From positions 160,271 to 224,270 of IMG/VR virus record IMGVR_UViG_3300046559_001153: a stretch of DNA of 64,000 bases. The stretch is one strand, 5' to 3'. Positions 15,412 to 23,866 of the stretch are shown here, one piece after another; within the stretch, counting starts at the first letter, position 1, and each line of letters begins with the position of its first letter. The position numbers were made by a program, and so were the translations under genes. This DNA is from a virus. The notes beneath the pieces were generated by a model, which did not search any database, was not told the origin of the DNA, and worked only from the letters and a program-made list of their open reading frames with translations.

Positions 15412-15447
15412 TTCCTTTTTTGATTCAGTCCATTGGAGCCACTGGCT

Positions 15448-16185
15448 ATGTCCATCTTGAATCTTGCTGCGCTGCGAATGGCAAAAACGGCTGTTGCAAG
15501 CGCAAAGGTCGCGTTTACTCCAATGGATCCGTCACAGATGGCTGGCCAGCAAGGTGGCCAGCCCGGCGGTGACCCAGGTGCCGCACAGGGCGGCCCTGTC
15601 GATCCGTCACAGATCTCCGGGATCGGCTCGCAGTCTGGCTCGTCTGGTTCCGGCGGTGGCGCCGTAGACCAGGAAATGATTCGAAATGTCCTGCGACAAG
15701 AGTTACAGCAGATTCTGCCCCAAATGGGCGGTGGTGGCGGGGGTGCCGGTGGTGGCATGGGCCCCGGAGGCAAACCAATGAAGCTCGACGTTGGTGTTGA
15801 GCTTCACCGTTTGAACGTCATGCTGGCCAAGATCATCGACGCACTGGGTCTTCAAATCCCGGCGTCTGACATGGTCACGACCGAGGAACAGGGACAGCAA
15901 CCCAGTGCACAGAATGCTGGCATGACGGGAGCTCCACAGCCCCCGGCCAGCTCGATATCGCCGATTCAGCCGATGCAGCCGGCCGGCCCCGGGCAACAGC
16001 AGCAGCATCAGCAGCATCAGCACCAGGCGACCGACAAGGCGTCCCTGGCGGACGAGACGGCCCGCAAATTCATGGACCAGGGTGAGTGCAACTCGGAAGA
16101 AAGCATTCTCCCACTCTCGACGTCGGCCGCCGCGGCCAGCCTTATCATGCGTCACCTGCCCGCCATACAGGACCAGATTGCCTGA
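15448..16185 (+). CDS. low-complexity Gly/Gln-rich putative virion protein
   Basis: The ATG at 15448 has GGAG upstream and is preferred over an earlier in-frame TTG. The 245-residue product has an N-terminus with AKTA (recurring K-x-A motif), a long Gly/Gln/Pro-rich disordered region, and a helical central part (ELHRLNVMLAKIIDALGLQIPASDMV). A Gln/His-rich run and a folded C-terminus (ETARKFMDQGECNSEES, AAASLIMRHLPAIQDQIA) follow. The stop overlaps the next start (TGATG). Confidence 0.55.
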   Translation: MSILNLAALRMAKTAVASAKVAFTPMDPSQMAGQQGGQPGGDPGAAQGGPVDPSQISGIGSQSGSSGSGGGAVDQEMIRNVLRQELQQILPQMGGGGGGAGGGMGPGGKPMKLDVGVELHRLNVMLAKIIDALGLQIPASDMVTTEEQGQQPSAQNAGMTGAPQPPASSISPIQPMQPAGPGQQQQHQQHQHQATDKASLADETARKFMDQGECNSEESILPLSTSAAAASLIMRHLPAIQDQIA

Positions 16186-16424
16186 TGTACATCGAAGCCA
16201 TCGAACGATTCGGTAAGCCGCCCGTGCGGTTGGAAGTCAGTCAGGTCGTCATTTACCGAGACGACGGAACCCCCATCTCGCTGGCCAGTTTGTACGGCCC
16301 CGATGGGGCCATTTTCGTTGAAACGGCCGAGGATCCGGAAAAATTCAACAAGGCCCTGCAGACACTGGGGATCGATAAAACAGTCATCGTCGACAACCTG
16401 GTCATGTCCGAACCAACCCAATAA
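16185..16424 (+). CDS. small hypothetical protein
   Basis: The 79-residue product starts at the ATG that overlaps the previous stop by one base. It contains beta-strand-like stretches (RLEVSQVVIYRDDG, TVIVDNLVM) and an acidic middle. No known domain is recognised. It immediately precedes palindrome copy 2 and the second half of the polymerase. Confidence 0.6.
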   Translation: MYIEAIERFGKPPVRLEVSQVVIYRDDGTPISLASLYGPDGAIFVETAEDPEKFNKALQTLGIDKTVIVDNLVMSEPTQ

Positions 16425-16439
16425 CTTTTTACAAAGTTA
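16422..16439 (+). promoter_or_regulatory. recurrent palindrome, copy 2
   Basis: TAACTTTTTACAAAGTTA overlaps the stop codon of the previous gene. As RNA its outer seven bases pair perfectly. It ends 22 bases before the start of the RNAP beta' C-terminal/ligase gene. Confidence 0.65.
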
Positions 16440-16461
16440 CAGAGACCAGCAGGTAGGCAAG

Positions 16462-19400
16462 ATGCCCGCGACCTTCATAGGGAAAATGGGTCAGCTGCTG
16501 GTCAACGAGGCTCTGCCCGAAGATCTGCGTAACGGTAAGACCCTGGATTCAAGGGGCTTGACCGACCTGCTGCGGGATGTGGCTGAACGTCACCCCGACA
16601 AGTACCGGGACATCTCACACAAGTTGACCCAGCTGGGTGAAGACGCAGCTCAGCAACTCGGCGGCTATTCGTTCGGGCTCAATGCCATGCGACGGGCCGG
16701 GTCAGCCAATGTCATTCGCGATCGCATCAAAAGCCAGGTTCAGTCACTGCTCGACAATGACAACCTGTCAGATGATGCACGCGAGTCCCAGATCGTCAAA
16801 CTCCTGGGTCAGGCCCAGTCAGAACAAGAGAACGCCGTCTACGACGAGAGTTTGAAAGAGAACAATCCGATCGCCTTGCAGATCAAGTCAGGCGCTCGCG
16901 GCAAGAAGATGGCTCTCAATTCTCTGCGTGGGTCCGATCTGCTGTATGTCGACCATCGCGACCGGCCAGTGCCCATCCCCGTCCTGCGGAGTTACCCTGA
17001 GGGCCTGTCGCCGGCCGAGTATTGGGCTGGGGCCTATGGTGCTCGTCACGGCATTGTCAGTGTGAAGCTGGGCACAGCCCAGTCAGGCTTCCTGGCGAAA
17101 CAACTCAATCAAGCGACCCACCGGCTGATTGTGACGCATGAGGATGACGCTCCGGTCGATACGGTCCGAGGCCTGCCAGTCCCTGTCGACGATAACGACA
17201 ATGTGGGGGCCTTGCTGGCCCATCCGGCTGGTGGTTTTGGGCGGAACACGGTTCTGACGCCCAAGGTTCTGAAGTCCCTGCATGATGGCGGCATTCAGAG
17301 AATTCTGGTACGCAGCCCGACTGTTGGCGGGGCACCTGATGGGGGTCTCTACTCACGCGATGTTGGCATTCGAGAAACTGGCGGTCTGCCGCCCAAAGGA
17401 ACGTTCTCCGGTCTGCAGGCCGGTCAGGCGATCTCTGAGCCGTTGTCGCAGGCCACCTTGTCCGCCAAGCACGCAGGGGGCGTTGCCGGAGCATCCAAAT
17501 CAGTGTCAGGCTTTGCCTGGATCAACGCCCTGGTTCAGATCCCCAAGGTATTTCCTGGCGGGGCAACGCATTCAGAAGTAGACGGGCGTGTGCAGCAGAT
17601 TACCAAGGCACCTGGCGGCGGTTTGCACGTGCAGGTGAACGGACTGGAGCATTACGTGCCGCACGGGCTGGCTTTGACAGTTGCCCCGGGCGACGCGGTT
17701 GAAGCTGGCGACGTGCTCAGTGAGGGCATTCCCAGCCCGGCCGAGATCGTCAAGCACAAGGGAATTGGTGAAGGTCGCCGGTACTTTGTGGATGCCATGC
17801 GTAAAGCATTGACCGACTCTGGTGTTCGAAACAATCGCCGAAATCTCGAACTCATCAGTCGTGGTCTGATCAATCACGTCGAGCTCGACGCGGAGATCGG
17901 CGAACACGCGCCAGACGACGTTGTCCCATTCGACACGATCGAACGGGATTACGAGCCGAGAGAAGGCAGTCACACGCTGCCTGTCCACCAGGCAATCGGC
18001 CAGTATCTCGAGAAGCCCTACCTGCACCACACGATTGGTACGAAGGTCAAATCGAGCATGTTGCCGGACTTCAAGCATTTTGGAGTTGAATCGGTTCACG
18101 TGCACAAAGATCCGCCGCTATTCCATCCGCTCATGGTTCGCGGTATGTACAACTTGCAGCACGACCCGGACGCCATGACAAGGAATCTAGGTTCAGGGCT
18201 GCAGGCAAGCTTCCTGGACTCGGTCCACCGTGGCGGCGGCAGCGACGAAAAGGGTACCAGCTATGTTCCCGGCCTGGCCCGTACTGTGGATTTTGGCCGC
18301 ATTGGCGTTATCCGGCCGACTGTGGTTACACCGCAGAGATCGACTATGAAAATCGCAGCTGGCAGCCCGATTGCCCCGGCTCTCGACCCGAAACCGGCTC
18401 CCATCAAACCACTGGCGCCACCACAGCCTCAAATAAAACCGATTGCTCCTCCACCGTCGCCGGCTTTGCAGGCGAAGCCTCAATCTGTGCTGGGCGATAG
18501 TTCGATCAACGGGTTCGGTGACTTCTTCCATCATGCCGGTAATCTGCTGCGTGGGCCCGGGTACGACGCCGGGATGGCACCGGCAACTGCCGGTTTCAAG
18601 AACACGATGACGCCGCAGCAGTTTGGCCAACAGATGCGGACTGATCTTCCCGGTCTGCCTAATCCGGTTGCACCAGCCGCACAACCCGGAGTATGGGATC
18701 AAGCGAAAGCCATAGCGCCTGGCCTGGCTACCAATCTCGGGGTTAATGTAGCTGGGCAGCAGATAGCAAAAAATACGTTGGTGCGAGCCGTTCCCAGATT
18801 AGGAGTAGGTGCCGCCTCAAAGCTCTTGCCTCTCGGTATCGGCGCCGCAGTTGCCGAGCCGATTGGGTGGCTCGGTAAAAAGACCGGAATTCCAGGCTTC
18901 GAAAACGATGCAGCATATGACACCAATGCGTATCGTCAAGAGGCCGAAGGTTTGCACTACGGGATGCCGGCCGGCTGGCGTCAGGACACCAATCGACCGT
19001 GGTATATTCGAATGGGAGACTGGTTGGCCAATGACGCAGGAACAGCCGTAATGCAGCCTCAGACGGCCGTCATGAACGCGTTTGGCAAGTCGAGCGATGA
19101 CGCCTTGGGAATTCCTTCTCGCGACGAGATGGGAGACTTATCCAAGCTCGAAACGGGCAAGCTCTATGACCTGTTTACACAGCTCCATAACGCCACCAAA
19201 GCCGGTCCCCACACTGATCTGAGGATTGGCGATCCGGAGCAGGGGCTGCACTCTTGGGCCGTGCCGAAGGGTTTACCCGAGTCTGGGAAGAAGCATCTGG
19301 CTGTCCACCAGCCAATTCACGAGCATTCCTACGGGGGCTGGTCGGGCACGATTCCCGAGGGCGAATACGGGGCCGGTACGGTCAAGAGTCAGATCAAGGG

Positions 19401-20613
19401 CAAGGCCCTGGTGACCGAGTCGGGTCCGGGCAAACTGCATTTTACGACAGCTCACATGAAGCATCCCGAGCGGTTCACTGTGGTGGCGCCAAAAAGCTTC
19501 GGTGAAAACAATCACCTGCTGCTCAACACGACGCCGACCGAGCCGCTGCCGTACCAGAAGATCCACTACAAGAAAGTTCCGACCGAACAGGTCGAAGGAA
19601 AGTTGAAGGAGTTAGAACCCGGTTCGTCGGTGCAGGCCAAGATTGACGGTGCATCGAGCCTGGTCAAACTGCTCAAGGATCAGCTCGAACTGTATTCGTA
19701 CCGGGCATCAAAGCCGACAGGAAAACCAATCATTCACACGGAGAAGGTGTTACATGGCCGGCCTCGGATTGAGATCCCTCCTGAGTACCACAACAGCATC
19801 CTGCGCGGTGAGTTACACGGGGTCAAGCAAGACTCCGAAGGAAAAGAAACGGTTATTCATCCCAGCGAACTTGGTGGTATCCTCAACTCAACGATTGCTC
19901 ACTCGCTGGCAAAACAAGAGACCTCAGGCGTTCGGCTCCGTAACGCACTGTTCGACATTCAACAGGTTGGCAACACGCCAATTGACTTCTCCAAGACGCC
20001 ATATTCTGAACGTCGGGAACACTTGAAGAGCATTCTGCCGTCGCTGCCGCAGGACATTTTTCACTTGACCGACGAAGCCAAGACACCGGAAGATGCGCTG
20101 AAGTTGTGGAAAGACATTGGTAGCGGGGATCACCCGAAAACTGAGGAAGGAATCGTTATCCACTCTCCAACGGGCAAGCCCCAGAAGGCTAAGTACATTG
20201 AAGATCACGACGTTCACATCCGCGGTATTTTCCCTGGCGAAGGCCGTCTTGCTGGAACTCATGCCGGCGGCTTTGAGTACTCTGCTGAGCCTGATGGTCC
20301 TATTCTCGGCCGTGTTGGCACTGGCTTTTCTGACGATGTTCGTCGCCAGATGCATGATCGACCTGACGATTTCGTGGGGCGGGTTGCCCGGGTGAAGTCC
20401 CAGGAGAAGTTGCAGTCGGGTGCGTTGAGAGCTCCGGCTTATATCGCTCTCCACGAAGATTACCCAGTGTCGTCGGCTTTGAATAAGGCGGCCGAGCTAG
20501 AACGCGTCCGTCTGCGTGTGAAAGAATTGGCAGAGAAAAAGGCGACCGCTTCTCCAATTTCTCTGGCCAGAGAACGCCTTCAAGCTATCCGAGCGAAAAA
20601 TTTGGGCCTATAA
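16462..20613 (+). CDS. RNAP beta' C-terminal half fused to LigD-type phosphoesterase and ATP-dependent DNA ligase
   Basis: The 1383-residue polypeptide begins at the ATG that starts beta' homology (TFIGKMGQLLVNEALPE, as in TTVGRxxxNxxLPxGL). SGARGKKMALNSLRG is near residue 142, the bridge helix (YGARHGIVSVKLGTAQSGFL) near 187-215 and a trigger-loop region (LSQATLSAKHAGG, His337) further on; the beta' C-terminus ends near residue 610. A Pro-rich linker (~635-665) and Gly/Ala hydrophobic segment (~755-800) follow. A LigD 3'-phosphoesterase (H909, H917, D919, R921; SWAVPKG; PEGEYGAGTV) comes next. It ends with an ATP-dependent ligase: nucleotidyl Lys1060 in KIDGASSL, RGELHG, EEGIVIHS, KAKY and a C-terminal OB part. 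I know of no such fusion. Confidence 0.92.
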   Translation: MPATFIGKMGQLLVNEALPEDLRNGKTLDSRGLTDLLRDVAERHPDKYRDISHKLTQLGEDAAQQLGGYSFGLNAMRRAGSANVIRDRIKSQVQSLLDNDNLSDDARESQIVKLLGQAQSEQENAVYDESLKENNPIALQIKSGARGKKMALNSLRGSDLLYVDHRDRPVPIPVLRSYPEGLSPAEYWAGAYGARHGIVSVKLGTAQSGFLAKQLNQATHRLIVTHEDDAPVDTVRGLPVPVDDNDNVGALLAHPAGGFGRNTVLTPKVLKSLHDGGIQRILVRSPTVGGAPDGGLYSRDVGIRETGGLPPKGTFSGLQAGQAISEPLSQATLSAKHAGGVAGASKSVSGFAWINALVQIPKVFPGGATHSEVDGRVQQITKAPGGGLHVQVNGLEHYVPHGLALTVAPGDAVEAGDVLSEGIPSPAEIVKHKGIGEGRRYFVDAMRKALTDSGVRNNRRNLELISRGLINHVELDAEIGEHAPDDVVPFDTIERDYEPREGSHTLPVHQAIGQYLEKPYLHHTIGTKVKSSMLPDFKHFGVESVHVHKDPPLFHPLMVRGMYNLQHDPDAMTRNLGSGLQASFLDSVHRGGGSDEKGTSYVPGLARTVDFGRIGVIRPTVVTPQRSTMKIAAGSPIAPALDPKPAPIKPLAPPQPQIKPIAPPPSPALQAKPQSVLGDSSINGFGDFFHHAGNLLRGPGYDAGMAPATAGFKNTMTPQQFGQQMRTDLPGLPNPVAPAAQPGVWDQAKAIAPGLATNLGVNVAGQQIAKNTLVRAVPRLGVGAASKLLPLGIGAAVAEPIGWLGKKTGIPGFENDAAYDTNAYRQEAEGLHYGMPAGWRQDTNRPWYIRMGDWLANDAGTAVMQPQTAVMNAFGKSSDDALGIPSRDEMGDLSKLETGKLYDLFTQLHNATKAGPHTDLRIGDPEQGLHSWAVPKGLPESGKKHLAVHQPIHEHSYGGWSGTIPEGEYGAGTVKSQIKGKALVTESGPGKLHFTTAHMKHPERFTVVAPKSFGENNHLLLNTTPTEPLPYQKIHYKKVPTEQVEGKLKELEPGSSVQAKIDGASSLVKLLKDQLELYSYRASKPTGKPIIHTEKVLHGRPRIEIPPEYHNSILRGELHGVKQDSEGKETVIHPSELGGILNSTIAHSLAKQETSGVRLRNALFDIQQVGNTPIDFSKTPYSERREHLKSILPSLPQDIFHLTDEAKTPEDALKLWKDIGSGDHPKTEEGIVIHSPTGKPQKAKYIEDHDVHIRGIFPGEGRLAGTHAGGFEYSAEPDGPILGRVGTGFSDDVRRQMHDRPDDFVGRVARVKSQEKLQSGALRAPAYIALHEDYPVSSALNKAAELERVRLRVKELAEKKATASPISLARERLQAIRAKNLGL

Positions 20614-20634
20614 TCGGTCTGAAAGGATTTCGCA

Positions 20635-20841
20635 ATGAGTCTGACCTGGATACTGTACTGGATCTTTGTCGGAATTTTCGTGCTTGGGGATACAGGTTGG
20701 ATGATCTGGGCAATGAACCAGGGGACCGGTCAAGCGATGCCTCCGACGATTTTGCCGCTCATAGTAGGTATTCTCGGTGTTGGATTTTTTGTCGTTGTCG
20801 CTGTCATCATCATCGGAGTGAGAGCGTTACTCGGGCCGTAA
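20635..20841 (+). CDS. small two-helix membrane protein
   Basis: This 68-residue protein has GAAAGGAT upstream of its ATG. Two transmembrane helices are clear (WILYWIFVGIFVLGDTGWMIWA and ILPLIVGILGVGFFVVVAVIII) joined by a short polar turn. It could be a holin-like or other small membrane protein. The neighbours do not show a lysis enzyme, so the role stays open. Confidence 0.6.
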   Translation: MSLTWILYWIFVGIFVLGDTGWMIWAMNQGTGQAMPPTILPLIVGILGVGFFVVVAVIIIGVRALLGP

Positions 20842-20880
20842 ATTTTTGCTGATCGAACTTCTCGTCAAGGATGACGCCAC

Positions 20881-23382
20881 ATGTCCATTCTGCTTGCAGG
20901 TAGCCAGTCGCTCGCGAAACGCGCTAACATCGGCGGCGATCCTGAAGGGAACTTCGAACAATCGTTCGCCTCGCTGGGCTATAACTTCCTGAGTGAAAAA
21001 GCCCCCAGGCTGCTCGAGCACATGCTGGGCTTCCAGCTGCTTGACCGCAACGACGACATGTCACGAGCTGTCGGCGTTTATGGTTTCCAGGCTGATACCA
21101 AGCGACTGTACATGCCTTTGTTTTTCCTGAATGGGGAACTTCGCGGCCAGGAATTGCTCTTCGTTCAGAACAAGGACGAGGGGCAGTTTGTCCCCATGAA
21201 GGAGAACTGGGTCAACTTCCTGCTCAGCAAGTCGCCACACATCATGGGCGAGGCGTCGCAGAAGGATGTGTTCCAGATGGGCGGGATGTGGCCGGACCTG
21301 CGTCCATTCACGAACGCTTACCGCGGTAGCAAATACTCATGCGACATGCCGCGTATCCAAGAGTGGGCCAAGCCGTTCATGCCCGTCTATGCTCGTCTCT
21401 GTACGACCAACCCTCTGCGTGACACTCGTTACGCGAAGATCGCGACAGCCCAAAACCTGCTGAGCGAATCTCCGATGGCCGTGAAAATGGCCATCGATCT
21501 GTGTGACCGATTCCCGAACGTCAAGGCGGCCATGCACCGGTGTTACGGAGCGGACGTCTTTGAGAAGGCTCTACTGACCATCAAAGCCCGACTGACCAAA
21601 GAGGCGTCGGATCGAGGCAGCATTCTCTCGTTCAAGCCGCAGAAGGTGGCAGTCGCGCGTTCCCGATCGAGCATACTGCCCGACCTGACCCCCCAGGACC
21701 CCGTTAAGCTGGGGGCTTTGAAGATTATGCGGGTCGATCCGAATGAACGTTTTACGCACAACATTCCCGATCGATCACGCGAAGAGGCCACTGGCGACAC
21801 CCGCCGCGGCGCCGTCGTGATCACCGACAAACGCTTGCCGCAGGACAAGTCGACCCTGTACAACACGGCGATCCATACGGCCTACACGAATCCAACTCGA
21901 TCTTCCCTGGCTGAGGTGCTGGCCGGGGCCGGCAAGTTCGAGAAGTGCCTGATCATCCATCGCCCATACTCCGGCAAGGGGCAGCACACCTTCGTGACTG
22001 TCGTCCGAGCGGAAGGTCAAAGTTCAGCCCGCAACTGGATCAACTCGGACGCTACGAACATTTACGTTCGCCAGCCGATTGAAAGCCAGTTCGATTTCAA
22101 GACCTGGTTCGACGGATTGTCGTCCGCCAAGATGACCAAGGACAGCACGTATGTCGCGCTGACCGGTGACGGCCGCGGTACATTGCCGTTTACAGTGAAC
22201 AGCGTTCTGGATGATGACTGTTACCGAGTCCAATACGAGACCGGACACAAGCGACCACAGTACGCTCACATGTCGCGAAATTACAGCACCAACGGATTGG
22301 GCGACCGCGACACGCCGCCCAATCCGTCGGGTTACACGGATTACAATGCCTTGCTGCATTTGAACGGCCGTAAGGGCTCCAGCATCCACGCCGTTGGTGG
22401 CGAACTGTGGATCCCCGACAGCGCTAAAATCCTCAAGATCCAAGACCCATTTGACCCAGAAGATGACAGTGACGAAGACTCAATTTCGCCGCTCCAGCCT
22501 GGCAACCTGATTGACGTGCAGAATCAGATCTACCAGAAAACAGCGTCCCTCAAGCTCTGGACGGTTGGGTCAGACGAAATCGCTCTGTCGACAAAGTTTG
22601 GCACGCGCCGCATGAGCAAACAAGCCGCTTACGTGGCGATGGTTGCTGACCTTGGGCTGGGGATTGATGATGCAGACGCGGCCATGGACAAAGTGACCAA
22701 AGCCGGTTCGGCCAAGTTCAGGATTCTGTACGGACCGTTCTACCAGAAGCGGGCTGACGCGTGGCCCGGCTACGGCGGCGACCTGCTTGATCAGGGCCCG
22801 AGTGCTCCCCGAGAAGGGCCGCCACCGACCGGATCCGGCTTCCCGTGGTACGGCGGAGCGATCAACAAGTATCCGCAGGAGGAGTACCTGGAAGTTCCAG
22901 GACTCAATGCCTACTCAACCAATCCCTGGATCTACGATCCCACTCGTATCCCCGATCCAGGGACTGGCCCCGGCGCCTACGGCACAGACCAGGCCGGGTC
23001 GGGAAGCTTCTCTCAGGGTCAGGATTCGTCATCCCAGGGCGTCCAAAATGCGGCGGCATCTGGCCAGAAGGAAGTCTTCGATACGACCATCTTGAGCAAC
23101 CTGCTCAACTCGGTTCGACAGGAGAGCGTGGTCGATCGCTACTTGAGCGACCTGATGACTGGGCTTGACCGAATCGGGCGTATTCTGTTCAGCTTCTACT
23201 GGCACATGGATGACGTCAAAGAGCACTACGGTGCGGCCGAGACGCCCGATCTCATCGATGCCATGCGAAATGCGTTTGAAGAATGCGGCGACGTCACGTT
23301 GAAACTTCGTCAGAACTCGATGAACCCTGACATGGGTGAAATGGGATCGCCGAACGTTGAAGACGTGGCTCGTGCTGACTGA
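20881..23382 (+). CDS. large virion-type protein of unknown family
   Basis: The 833-residue protein lies upstream of the head genes. Residues ~75-130 form a folded domain (YGFQADTKRLYMPLFFLNGE, ENWVNFLLSKSPHIMG). The middle has mixed alpha/beta sequence. Residues ~645-740 are Pro/Gly/Ser/Gln-rich linker, and the C-terminus is helical and acidic. It contains LAKRA near the N-terminus plus MSKQA and YQKRA, so it may be a substrate of the morphogenetic protease. A portal would be expected near here, but I see no portal signature. Its size and position favour a structural role. Confidence 0.6.
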   Translation: MSILLAGSQSLAKRANIGGDPEGNFEQSFASLGYNFLSEKAPRLLEHMLGFQLLDRNDDMSRAVGVYGFQADTKRLYMPLFFLNGELRGQELLFVQNKDEGQFVPMKENWVNFLLSKSPHIMGEASQKDVFQMGGMWPDLRPFTNAYRGSKYSCDMPRIQEWAKPFMPVYARLCTTNPLRDTRYAKIATAQNLLSESPMAVKMAIDLCDRFPNVKAAMHRCYGADVFEKALLTIKARLTKEASDRGSILSFKPQKVAVARSRSSILPDLTPQDPVKLGALKIMRVDPNERFTHNIPDRSREEATGDTRRGAVVITDKRLPQDKSTLYNTAIHTAYTNPTRSSLAEVLAGAGKFEKCLIIHRPYSGKGQHTFVTVVRAEGQSSARNWINSDATNIYVRQPIESQFDFKTWFDGLSSAKMTKDSTYVALTGDGRGTLPFTVNSVLDDDCYRVQYETGHKRPQYAHMSRNYSTNGLGDRDTPPNPSGYTDYNALLHLNGRKGSSIHAVGGELWIPDSAKILKIQDPFDPEDDSDEDSISPLQPGNLIDVQNQIYQKTASLKLWTVGSDEIALSTKFGTRRMSKQAAYVAMVADLGLGIDDADAAMDKVTKAGSAKFRILYGPFYQKRADAWPGYGGDLLDQGPSAPREGPPPTGSGFPWYGGAINKYPQEEYLEVPGLNAYSTNPWIYDPTRIPDPGTGPGAYGTDQAGSGSFSQGQDSSSQGVQNAAASGQKEVFDTTILSNLLNSVRQESVVDRYLSDLMTGLDRIGRILFSFYWHMDDVKEHYGAAETPDLIDAMRNAFEECGDVTLKLRQNSMNPDMGEMGSPNVEDVARAD

Positions 23383-23384
23383 CG

Positions 23385-23402
23385 TAACTTTTTGAAAAGT
23401 TA
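23385..23402 (+). promoter_or_regulatory. recurrent palindrome, copy 3
   Basis: TAACTTTTTGAAAAGTTA is the best form of the element, a near-perfect inverted repeat flanked by G and C. It begins just after the previous stop and ends 14 bases before the ATG at 23417, with a GAGGGA ribosome binding site in between. Confidence 0.7.
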
Positions 23403-23416
23403 ACGAGGGAAAATCG

Positions 23417-23857
23417 ATGGCCGTTCCTTATGAAACACTGGCTTCTGACCTGAATGTGTCAGGGGGCCAGGTCAACTGTTTTCCGATTCCGTTCCCCAGC
23501 CGAACATTCATCGGCAAGCTGATCGTTTTGCAAACTGGTGGTGCCGGATGCACGTTCACTGTTAACGTGTACAACCGCGTGACCGCCTGCGAAAAGATCT
23601 CGATCGCCAATGACCAGGGTAGTGGTCCAGGCCCTGATCCGGCCCCGCTGTACATGGTCATGCCTCCCTTGACCAACATCTACCCGATTCACTTTGTGTC
23701 AGCCTTCGCTCAGGGCGGATTGGGCTGGCCGTTCTTCAATATGGACGGCGATATCGGATTCGGCAATCCTCACATGATCTATCTTCAGATCGCCCCGCAG
23801 GGGTCTGGTCCCAAGGAATTTGCCGCTTCGATTAACGGCGCCAGCGATCTTAACTGA
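23417..23857 (+). CDS. beta-rich putative virion decoration protein
   Basis: The 146-residue protein follows palindrome copy 3 and GAGGGA. It is rich in Gly, Pro, Phe and beta-branched residues (RTFIGKLIVLQTGGAGCTFTVNVYNRV; PHMIYLQIAPQG), typical of a small jelly-roll or Ig-like capsid accessory protein. A second product with a similar feel is encoded at 35063. No family is recognised. Confidence 0.5.
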   Translation: MAVPYETLASDLNVSGGQVNCFPIPFPSRTFIGKLIVLQTGGAGCTFTVNVYNRVTACEKISIANDQGSGPGPDPAPLYMVMPPLTNIYPIHFVSAFAQGGLGWPFFNMDGDIGFGNPHMIYLQIAPQGSGPKEFAASINGASDLN

Positions 23858-23866
23858 CGAGCAAGA

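Noticed and set aside
16303-16461. Earlier in-frame start for the RNAP-ligase chain
   Set aside because: The extra residues are a shadow of the small gene at 16185-16424, show no beta' homology, and would run through palindrome copy 2; homology starts at the 16462 ATG.
9824-16461. Group I or II intron explaining the split beta' gene
   Set aside because: The interval is 6.6 kb of ordinary genes with their own terminators and promoter-like sequence, and no intron core could be recognised; a plain gene split is simpler.
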